DNA from: Marthasterias glacialis
Lineage: Eukaryota; Echinodermata; Asteroidea; Forcipulatida; Asteriidae
Assembly (NCBI GenBank): GCA_911728455.2
Contig: OU452229.1
Coordinates: forward strand, 8,856,811-8,920,810
Reading direction: 5' to 3'
DNA: 64,000 bases
The position numbers and the translations under genes are program-made. This document shows, piece after piece, positions 15,401-27,400 of the stretch; position 1 is the stretch's first letter; each line of letters opens with the position of its first letter. The notes under the pieces are model-generated. The model was not told the origin of the DNA and made no database searches. It saw nothing but the letters and a program-made list of their open reading frames with translations.

Positions 15401-18400
15401 CAAATGCTAAACAACACCAAATTCAAATAGAAGGGGCGGGGCTTAAATTTTCAGGGATCCATATCTCAGAAACGGCAAGGAGTAGGAATCTAAAATTTTG
15501 TGTTTGTTCATTGCACCCATAGGGGATTGTTTTAAAAAAAAAATAGCAAAATCTGAGTCGGTCACTGCCAACCCATCAGGTGAGATGGCATGAAATGACC
15601 CATATTACAGATACTACATCTTTTCAAAGGTTTATTTTCATCACAACATCCAACCCGAACATCTGTGTGTTTGTTTGTTACAAACACTGTATGTCTAGTT
15701 ACTATTATTATTATTGGCAACCAAAGTTAATGAGCTCAACCTGCCTAGAGTTGTCCCCCTAGAAGTAGACAGCCAGCCAAGGCTTATGAGCGCTACCTAC
15801 CCAGAAAGAAAGAATGCACAAGTCTAGATGATCATTATGTACACTGAGGCTGAGTAGCACTTTTGCTTGTGCCATAGTGTGGAATCTGAGCTCAGCTTAG
15901 TACACACTATAGGCTGTGCGTGCAATGAGTTTTCAATGCATGGTTTTACAGTGTTTTTATAAGGATTTTGGACTGTTACAAATGTCCATGTACATCCAAC
16001 TCCAAATGAAGCAGCAATACCTTCTAAGTACTTGTAATATCTTTTAAGTACTGACAATCAACAAATGAAATTTAAATGTGTTATAATTGTTTCAAGACCA
16101 ACCTTCACATACAATGTAAACAAGAAATTATAGCATACGTACATGCATACAAATCTTAGAAATTGCAACATACATGTAATTAGGTGTTCGTGTTATTGTT
16201 CTGGCCTTTTTTTTGGGGGGGGGGTCTTCTTCTTCTTCTTCTTGACCTCAAATCTTCTCTCTGAAATTGAATTGAGCCTTGAAACTCATCAGACAATTGA
16301 ACTTCAATATGAAGACGGTACCTGAACAATGTCATGATGATGTCATTAGGTGTCAAATTATATTAAATCAAAGTTTAATAATTAAAAATATCAAAACTCC
16401 TGAACCACACAATGGATTTTGACCTTTGACCTTTCACACGCACCATTTTGATTGGTCGGATTCTTTCCCCCATCTTCGCTGTCCCCCGCGATTTCTCCAT
16501 TTTCTTTGTGAGATTTTTAAAATTTTTAGTTCACTGGAAAATATTGTGTACATATCTTATGGCTAAAAAGGTGGTGACAACATAAGTTAATAAATATTTA
16601 CGAAAACTTGCTTGGGAATTGCACCCCCACATGATCGTTTTCTGTGCATTGTGGGACCATGGTGGGACATGGCAGCAGATGACCAAGGTACTTAACAAAG
16701 GCTGACCTCAGACCCACAACAAAGCTAACTGCCGCATCGCAAACTAACAATGCACTCATAGTCATAACAAATTGTGCTTTATCAAGCTCAGACTGATCCT
16801 GCTGATTCAAGGTGGTGGGGGTGAAGGGTAATGCCACCAACATTGAAATAGTCCGCTAATGATTTACGCATTTTGTATAAAACTAACCATGGTTAACCAG
16901 ATGAAACCGGATGACGTGAATACATGCAAATGTTTCCCCTTATGTAATTTCGGACCATTTGAGCAAAGGTTGCTCGGTCAATCAACTATGGAGCCTGCAC
17001 AGACCACACACACACACTGTCTATCGCTTCATTTCACCCACACGAAAATGGTCATATAAATACTAGCATTTTGTGGCTATTCAGAGGCGATTTTTGTGTA
17101 ATCCCTGATTACAGACCTTTGTCCTTTAGTTCCAAGAGGAGGATTACGAGACATCAAAGAGGCTTTCACCATTGTTCATTCATTGTATTTCAGCTAAATG
17201 TAAGTCAGAGCATAGAGAAAAGACCTTTCTCTATGGACGATCCCATAAAGAGAATCTTTGTTCTCTTGGCATTGTCATGTCAGGGTTTCTTTGTGCCAGC
17301 GGTACCCTTAAAGAAAAAAAGATACAGGCAGTTCCGCCAAAAGAATCCCACCAAGGAGACTACTAAAAGAATCCCGGCGGCAACTGGTTAACAATTGAAA
17401 CTGCTCATAAATCCTATATACTGTTGTATACTTTTGAAACATTTGGGGTCATGTCAGTGAGACAATCAGTTTTGGAAGCCCTTTTTGATGATGTATAGAA
17501 TGTAAAAATGCATTATGTACTTCAGGAAATATGATTGTTAGAAATAATAAATTCAGATTTAATGTAGTTCGACACCTGATGACATCATCATGACATCACT
17601 TCAGCGGTTTCATGTCCTGGTGAAGCTCTAAATGTGAAGTTTGAAGTTTGTGTGACCTTAAGAAGTATGCATTTGTAAATGGACAAACGTGGGGCACAGT
17701 GGTTTAAAATCGTATATGACCCAGACATAAATTTTGTCGTACCATCAGGAAATATACTAATAAAAATGAATACAAGTGTGAATATTTACCATCAAAATAT
17801 GCTTGAAATTCATCTGCACGCACGTCTCTGTCAAAATATATGCACATTTGGCCATTCGGGCATGTGTCCATGGCTCTTATTGCCGTTCATGACTAGCGCC
17901 CTCTGTCGACTGCTATTTTGCAGTGTTAAAAGTACATTATCCACTTGGGGGTCATTTCTGATTTTTTTAGTCAAAAAGTCATCCTTACTGGCATTTTTAT
18001 TGATCTTTACGAATCTGAGTTACCAGTTTACTGAAGAATGTTTATTTCGAAGAAGTTTTAAGGATTTATATAATTTATTTCTGTCCGTTTTAGGGATAAG
18101 GTGTAGAAAAAGTAGGTTTGGAAGCAAAGTTTACCAAGTTACTTTTACGAATAAAAGCTGTGATCAACAGCCATTTTTTGGCTGTAATTAAAAAAACAAT
18201 AATTGTCGGAAATATTATTATAACTTATCCTTCAGGAGGAAATAATCTTGATGTTAAACTACTGAATGAAAGAGTTGTATAGTTCATCTTCAGTGTTCCT
18301 TGTGAAATATACGTGTACATGTATAATGGCATTGGATTTTCTACAGCAATGTCGGACACGCTTGAACGCACAAGGACAATCAATTTGCATTAAACGTCCG

Positions 18401-21400
18401 ATTTGAACCGGAAGTAACGGTTAAAATGGTGTCACCCGAATGCAAAATTTTTAGAAGGCTCAATTCTCTACAATCTGATGTAAGATTTGTGATCATGTGA
18501 TAAGTACTTCTTAAAATAATAAATTTTGAAATTTTCTAATTCTGGTTTGAACCAGAAGACAAGGTCAAATTGGGGTCATGTCTGTGAAGCATTTACGCAG
18601 TTTTGGATGACCTTTCCGATGATGTATGGCTTGTAACAATCCCATGTGTATATCAAAAGTTAAGATTTTTTGAAATAATAAACTTTGATTTAACGTAATT
18701 CGACACCCGAAGAAGAAGAAGAAGAAGGAGGAGGCGGAGGAGGAGGAGGAGGAGAAGAAGAAGAAGAAAAAGAAGAAGAAGAAGAAGAAGAAGAAGAAGA
18801 AGAAAAAGAAGAAGTAAAAACTAGAAATAAGTTTTTGTTCCAAGAATAAAAACTAGGTGTTCGGAATTAACCTAGTTAAAGTTGTTATTTGATGTATATA
18901 AAGTTAAATCAACTAAAATATCTTAATATGAAAATCAAAACATGAAATTGACCTTGGTTTTTCGTGAAAGATCATGTTCCTAGCTGTAACCATTCTTAAA
19001 TGAAGAGCTACTTTCAGTTTAACCGGAAGTAGAGGTCACTGAGGTCACACAATGTGCAACAAAGAAGGACCTTCCCTAACCTTTGTATTTGGTGAAAGAA
19101 TCTTGTCCCTACCTCTAACCAATTTAAAATGAGGAGCCACTTCCGGTTTGACTGGAAGCTAAGGTTACAGAGGTCACGCTATAGCAAACAGAAAATGGCC
19201 TTCCCTAACCTTGGTATTTGGATAAAGAATCGTGTTCCTGGCTCTAACCCTATCCAAATGAGGAGCTACTTCCGGTTTGATCGTAAGTAGAGGTCACAGA
19301 GGTCACGCAATGTGCAACAGAGAAGGACCTTCCCTAACGTTGGTATTTGGTGAAAAAAAAAAAAAAAACGAACAAAATTAAGGTGTTCTGAGCGTTGCTC
19401 TGAACCCTAACAAGAGTTTTTCAGGCTTCACCCAAAAAGAACAAAAACTAGATGAGTTCTGGTGGTGTTCGAACACCAAAAAAATCTTTAAAAGCTTTAA
19501 CAGACCTTGGCTAGCTCATTATGATCAATTGCTAGTGCCCTGATGTCTTCACCATCTAGCACCTGTTTTGTGGCTGCAACTGTTTCCTCTTCTGTTTGTG
19601 ACTGTGACTGATTTGGGCTGACAGGTTTCTCTGGAGTACCATCTCGTTTTCGTCCAGCTTTTAGTTTGTCTGTAAATTCAACATAACATTTGAAACAAAT
19701 TATCTTACTTTAATTCACAGAATGTAGTATGTATGTATGAATCCATAAAAGGCACTCTCCTTTTCTATCCAAAGGCCGTAAAAGTTGTATGGAGCATACA
19801 CACTGTAGATGATGATCCTGGTGTTCAATCCCATAAATAAACAAAATCTGTTCAGAATTGGCTAACATATGAGCAACCTCCCCCCCCCCCCCAATTCATT
19901 GTTAAGGGCAATTTCATTGTTGTTATGCGCCACCCACTGCTGCATGTGTGATGTTTTACTCATCGTGCTACATATACGCGTGCGTAATTAGTTTTAAGCC
20001 ATTCTCAGGTCAACCTCCAATTTTGCTTGCGCTGGGACGGAACTGTTAGCATTGAGTAGAAAATTTACACTTAGATCACTTTAACTGAGAAGCGTCACCC
20101 TGACAAATCCATGCTCATGTCACCCACAATCGATCAGCGACGATGATTCTATGACACAGCCACAAGTGTGATTATGTGACCTTTTCAATATGGCGGTGTG
20201 CGTTTTGATGAGTCCTTTCGATACAAAGTGAGTATTTTACTGATATTTTTCTTTTTAAAGGAAAGTAAATTGAAACATGTGTCATTTGTAATGTGATTTG
20301 CTAGTCTATTCTGCAGCCACCATTTTGTTGCTTACTTTCCCGTGCACTGATTGGCTAGTGGCAACTTGGGGAGCACGACGTTGCAAACTACATGTACACG
20401 TAGGTCAACTGCAATTGATTCCTGCCTGTCGGGAACAAATTGCACTGATGCTGATCGTCTTTGTTCTATTAGTCCCTTTTCAATAGAATTACCTTGTGGG
20501 GACTGGGTTTGACAAAGAAAAACGTTGTGGGGACCTTTGTTCCATTGTACATGTATAAATGGTGAACTGCTCTGCAGAAATGAGTCCGAGTCGTATATCT
20601 TGTTCAAGACGTAAACAGCAATTGAAAAAAACAAATAAAATTTGTATTTTTTTTTCTGCTTCTTAACATGTATAATTTAAGATGAATTTGAAAGAAATAA
20701 TAATTTTAAATCCCAAAACTATTTTATTTACATTTTTGTCAACTATTTTGAGTCAAGTCGATAACCATTTTAAAGTTTAAATGCCTTTTTTCTCTCATAG
20801 GGCTTTTGACACTCGTGAATAATCAATTTTTTCAAAAAATCATAAAAAAATCAACACATTACACTTCGGTACTCTGACATACACCCATTGGAAGTTTATT
20901 TCATGCTCTTTTAAGCCATGTGAATAACTAAAAAAAACACATTATTGCCACATTAAACTCATTTCTGCAGAGCAGGTCACAAATGTCCCCACAACAGTGT
21001 GTGTGCCTACCCACTGTGTTTTTGTGGATGACTAACACATGTAAATAACAAACACACTATTTTTGTGTAAGTGTAACATACATGTCGACAACTTTTTCAC
21101 ATTTTTCTTTAATACTTGAACGAGTTAGGTCGTGATTTACACAGATTTTTTTGTTTTGATACAAGAATGGGTTGTTAGTTTGCAATAAAATTGACCAAAA
21201 CATGAAAAGTTTGTCGTTTTGCATACTTTTTGTTGAATTATATAAATAAACACAAGTGAAATGACTCTAAATAACTTTTTTGTCATAGCATTGGCACTGA
21301 ACTGCAGGAGGCGTCTGAATCTGCAGGAGGCGTCTGTAAACTTAACCTTGAAATGCATGCATTTTGAATCAAATTTTGTAGAGCACATTTAATCCACAAG

Positions 21401-24400
21401 TTAATCTATTTTGCCATCCGTATGCTATGTAAAGATGACAGCTTTTATCTCATAACCTCTTTGCAAAAAAAACCTAATGATACCCTGTTTAATTTGGTAG
21501 AACTTGGGGTGGACGCGCGAGGCACAGGCATCTCGTTATTTTTTACTTTTGATTGATTGATTGATTGATTAATTGATTAATTTATTTTAGGGGTTTTCTG
21601 CCACCCGTCGAAACACCCTTGATTTTGTCAAGATTTTTCATTATTTTTAGCTGTTCCTAAAGTTTCCTTCCAGTCGGAGCAGCTATTGTTTCTGTTGGAG
21701 ACATTCTTGAAATTCTTAATTCTCAAAACCTCATTGACTTAACACAGTGAATTTTCTTAACACCATAACTCATTTTTAAAAGAACGAAACTCCAGTCAAA
21801 TTGTTTACCATATGGAAGCTAAAGCCTTGACTTTAAATTCACTTAAGTTTCTAAAATGTCACTACATTAAATTTTTTAATTAATTAATCATTTTTCAGCG
21901 ACGTGAATATTTAATTAGTCACTATTGTTACCACCATACAGTTACAAACATAACTAGACTCGATGCGTGGAGAGTGTGGGGAAATTTCTTTTTTAACAAT
22001 CTGGGGAGTCTACCCGCGTGTGGAGAATGTGGAATCATACATACAAAGCATACACTGTAATGCACACTGGGTGCGTTCGATTAGCTAGCGTGTAAGTAAA
22101 GCTTACACGAGAGCGTTCGATTAGCCATCACGTGATACTCGTGTCTGCCCCCGGTGTATGCCACCACAGCCCGAGCTCATGAGCGGGTCTCTGGTGGCTG
22201 CCTGGTGTAATGATGTAGTACGGCTGCAGGCTCACGGCGGGGAACAACCTTTAACCTTAGTTTTTCCAGAATGTCAAGTGAGTACACTGCAGCGTTCGAT
22301 TAGCTCCGTGTCGTGGCTACCACGAGTGTAACTCCCTGGCATACACAGGGAAGCTAATCGTACGCACTTATAGTATATTGTAATACTGTGTACAAACCAG
22401 CGTAGAGATCATCCTACCACATTGGTGGTCTCCACACTCTCTATGCACAGAGTGTGGAGATCATAAATATTCATTGTATTTAATCTCAACACACACACAC
22501 ACACACAGAGTTTTGAGTTCATAAATATTCATTGTATCCAACTATTAATTTTCCAAAGTTTGCAAAAATGTCACTGCGCACTCCGCGCGCAGAGCGTGTG
22601 GAGATCATAGTCATTGTGTGTGTAGATCCATGACCAATACGTTAAGCCAGCAAATGATGTGCTTGATGTCAACGTGACATTTAAAAAAAAATCTATGATT
22701 TTTTTTTTTTTTTCCAGAAATGATTTTCCTAATCTACAACCCTATCCAATAGACCAATTGCAAGACCAATGTTTACATGTCATCACGTGACCTATTGTGG
22801 GTACTACATTGTACATCATCTGAGCTGATGACAAATTATGTGCAAATAGGCCTACATGCCGTGACCGACAGAGTCACACCAAAAGTCGGCTTTTGGTAAT
22901 AATAACACAATTACTGAGCCATTTTATTAAAGTTGTATGTTGTTAACATTGATTTTAATCACATCACTGTTTCATAAACTACCAGTATTCTACTACAAAA
23001 GAGGTTTATTTTGATTTATGCACTACTGGCGTCCGCGAGGATGTAGCCACCTGCCTATCATTTTGTTTATAATGTAGGCCTAAATCACTGTAAAAAATGG
23101 GTGTGTTCACAGTCGTCTGGCCTAAACATTCCGTCGTGCACAGTACACATTATGCAAATTCATATGTTACTTGTACTTAATTTCTAAGACTTGCTGAAAC
23201 TGTCCTTAATGGTTTTATTCAACCACTCGAACTTGTTATTATTACCGAAAGCCGACTGTTGGCGTGACTCTGTTGGTCACAGCATGTTTGCACATAGTTT
23301 GCCATCAGCTGAGAAGACGTACTACCCACTACAGGTCACTTGATGACATTTAATCCATTGGTCGCTCAATCCGTCTATTGCATAGTTGCAAAGCTTGTAT
23401 CAACGTGAAACTTTCCTTGTATTTAGACTATAACTTGAAGTTTTATGAGAAGTTATGATGTCATGATGACGTCATCAGATAATGATATCAAATTACAATG
23501 GTTGTAAAATTTAAAATGAATAATTTCAAAGCCCTCCATCATGTATGTGAAAAAAGTTATGGGAATATTTTTTTTTACCGGAATATAGTATAAGAACAGC
23601 TTGACATTTTTGTTTGCTTGGGAGACCTTGCCTGAGGTCAAACCATTTGTTCGATTGTCACCAAACTTTGCAGTATTATTGAGTTTTACATATAAAACAC
23701 GAGATGCAACCAGAAATTAAGGCGCGAAAATTGCATTTTGCAAGTTACTTTTAATACGCAAACAGCTATGGCTATAATTTTTTCACCATCATAGAATACC
23801 TTAAATCTTTGACATTTTTGTGTTTGTGAGTGACCTTGGCCGAGGTCATCTTCCGGTTGAAACCGGATGTGTCGTAATTTGATAGGTCTCAGAATGATCG
23901 TTACACATGACAAAATTTATTTGATTGTATTTGTTGATTGTAGAGTAACGCGGACAAGTCTTCTTGAAGTTCAGACTTTGAGTAATGCGAGGCCATTTCT
24001 ATGTAGTGAAGTACAAGCGTTATCACAGTGGACTTGGCATTGCGCCCAATTCCCTGGTGAGTCTATTACATGTAACACATTTAATCACTTAAAGCTGCTG
24101 ATGACACCAAACAGCCGTAGATAGTATGCGATCTGTATGAAATTTCAACTTTTTCGATTAATCTCCTCTGTTAAGATTGCTGTCTAGTAAAGATTAGAAT
24201 GACTGCAACACAAGGAAATTTGTTTCTTGAAACTTACATGTACATAGACCATAGAGCTAAGACAAAGACTATAACTTGTTTGTACATGCTGAGAAAGTTG
24301 TGTCGTCATGATGACGTCTTCAGATGTCGATTTAAAAGATTTTTAAGCATTAAAGTTATAAATCTTTGAAAAATCCATATCAAATCAAGCACAAAAGACT

Positions 24401-27400
24401 TTAGGTTGCTTTTTTTTTCATGCATGACCTCAAGTGACCTCTACTACCGGTTGAAACCAGAAGTGTTTTGCAATTTAAAAGTGGAAACTTTTTGAAGTTG
24501 TTTACAACGATGTTACAGTCCCTCATGGGTCTGGTTTTAAAAAATAGGATTGGTGACGTCATAAAATTCAAGAGCGCCCTCTAGCGACAGGTTAAATACA
24601 ATTCAAAATACACTTTTACTTTCAAGATGTAGTGAAGTTTATGGCAACCATTTCAAAGTTGGTATAAATAATGACCTTCATGCAGACAACATAATGTGTG
24701 AAGTAGTAGATTAATGGCGTCATCTGTCACGTGGTATTACATTAAAGGTGCACTTTTTGAAGTCATGTATCAACCATAGAGCTATATATATTGACTAGAG
24801 CGCTAGCATTGTTCGTACGTTGAAGCCGCCTGGGCGCATCCATGTTTGTGTACAAACCTATGGAAAACTTGAAATCTTGTACGGCTGGGTTACGGCTATT
24901 TGCATACCACTGCTTTATTCCTTTTCTGTGCGTTATGGAATCAGTTATACCAGAAATAAGACGCGCAATCAGTTTTTTTATGCAGTCAAAATTGTTATTT
25001 CTTGTCAGTGCCGGCCATAAAGCTATCTCTTTGGTGCCAGAGCATCTCACCCCTTGATAGTCTCGTCCATTTTCAAGCCGCAGTGTGTACGCGTACTTGA
25101 GCTGCGTCATGCAGCCGTACACGCGTTCACGCATGCAGAATACTCGCGGGCAAATGCTCTTTGAAAATTAAAATCTTTCTTCAATGATGCACAATGACTA
25201 AACATGTCAGTGTGCAGCGCAACTTCAAAACGGTTGTGCATCTACAATGTAGAGTTAGCGCTCTAGTCAGTACATATAGCTCTGTGGTATCAACCGAACT
25301 ACATATTTGGTTGTTGTTAGACAATGGAACTTTATTGCACAAATAAAAAGTGTCGTCATGATGATGTCATCTGGGCAATTCCACGGTAACTGACGTTACA
25401 GTTGCACGATTTTTGCTTAGTTAAGTCCCTTACAGCTGAGAAAGGGAGAGTGACAGGGCTATGTTTTCATGATAGTTGTAAGAGGTGGGTGTCAGGAAAT
25501 TAAGGGTAATGGACTTTTCGCACTGACTCTATTAATTGTCCAGCAATGGGCACAAATGTGATGGTAACTGACGTTACGCTAATCGGACACCAAAAATTTG
25601 GGTCCAGCGCTACATTCAGATATCTGATGTCCCTGGGGATCAACAAGATAATTTTCTATGTGAGAGTATAATGGATTAATAGTCTACAGCCATGCAAGGA
25701 ATAAATGAATTTGGGCAGTTAAGTTTATACATGTACATGTAGCTATATGCTATTTTTATAAGTGAGTGTGGTCAACTGAAGTTAGGATCCTTTTCACTGT
25801 ACAGTTGATATGAGAGATCTTACACTGGTACAAATTCCTTTAAAAAATGCATTTAAAAGCTTACTTCTACCCTAGAAAAGTGGTTTGAAGCAAGAACATT
25901 TGGAAATAAGTCAAACAAAAACAAGAAATGAGAAAATGAACACAATAATATTTATAAAGAACTGACACATAGACATGTACATTTAAGTCATTCTCCACTT
26001 TATTTACATACTTGTTTTTAAGAGAAGTTCACTACAAAAACATGACTAAACTTTGTATACGTGTACAAAACCTTGAGATTGCAGCTTTGCTAATCATTCA
26101 GTGTGTTCAGTGGATTAATTATACAAGTCAGGTAGCTTAGCAAAATTACCGTTACAGAGCGAATAAAAGCATCAATTTTGGCACAAGGCCTCCTTTTGCC
26201 CCGTGAATTAATGTTAACCTAGGAGTGCCCCGTATTTTTGCATATAATCTCCCCCCTTTGTTTTGTACACATGGGAGGGGGAAGGCCATTACTCCAGTTA
26301 GAAAGGGAGTTCAGGAATAAGACTTACATAATGTTGTAGCCCTATCCTAGCAAAGACTCCTCATGACATTTGAGAATTTACGTATGTACCATCCAAGGAA
26401 TTTATTGTTATTGATTTTTGAATTACTTTTTACAAGTGTTGTACACACAATTTGCTGTCCATTGCTGGTGCCCTTGTGTACAAAAAAAATATTTTGGGTA
26501 AATATTAAATCTTCAAAAATCACATAAATTCCTTGGATGGTAAGGTCTCAAACGTCATGAGTCTTTGCTTTTGACAGTACTACAACATTACTCCCTTCCT
26601 AACTGGAGTTATGACCTCCTCCCTCCCATGTGTACAAAACAAAGGGGGAAATAAAACATGCAAAAATGCGGAGGATTCCTTGGCTAGCATTAATTAATAG
26701 GCCATAAGGGAGCCTTGTCTCAAAATCTGTGCTTTTTACATGTATCTGCTCTGTAACAGAGGTTACACACAGTGCATGGAAGTGTGACCCTTGCTTGACC
26801 TCTAGAAGTGAGCATACTGCCCTCTGGGTCTGTGATGGTAAAGGTCTGTGTGATGGTAAACGTTTTGGCAAACTTGCAAAACTCAGCTTCGTTCTTAACT
26901 TCAGGCTTTTTGCAGGTTTTAGATTTGTTTTTAAATGTTAACTGTTGGAATTAATTAATAGCTATTGCTGATGGGTTTGCATTAGGTTTTTTATGTTTCT
27001 ATACCAAAAAGTGGGCTGTACTGAGCCTGTGGATCTCGATGCAAGAGAATAAATTTGTTAACACAACGATTTAAGTAAAAACAAAACAAAGCTTATTGGT
27101 TTTGACAAATCCCATTCTGACCCTAAGAATTTTGTTATTGGCCTAAACACTTCTAATGATGGATAAAAGTTAACAATTACAAACATAAAACAAAACTCAC
27201 TGTTTCAATGAATCAGTATGGTAACTGACGCTACATATCGCTTAGTTCCATAAAGGTAACAGACGTTACATCTTTTTCTGAGCTCATTAAAAAAAAAAGT
27301 CCATATTTACTTTAATTTCAGGCTGATTTTAGAAGGGATTGACGGTGGAGGAAAAATGTATTTTATCATCAAATTTCTGTTAAAGAGTTTGATGCAAAGT

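Noticed and set aside
16598..16843. 81-codon minus-strand frame considered as a missing host exon between exons 2 and 3
   Set aside because: Exons 2 and 3 already join in phase 0 with a sensible protein sequence, and this frame lacks matching splice sites.
17679..18191. 170-codon open frame on the plus strand
   Set aside because: No domain, no splice context, AT-driven hydrophobic composition, and it lies in an intron bounded by dispersed repeats.
18565..18843. Phe/Ser-rich 92-codon frame on the minus strand
   Set aside because: It is a translation of the GAA microsatellite.
20189..20232. ATGGCGGTGTGCG followed by a GTGAGT, resembling a first exon on the plus strand
   Set aside because: Only 13 codons, no following exon found, and it lies inside intron 1 of the opposite-strand host gene; it may equally be a YY1-like ATGGCGG motif.
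24763..25134. 123-codon minus-strand frame
   Set aside because: It extends from unique sequence through the TIR of a MITE and shows no family pattern.
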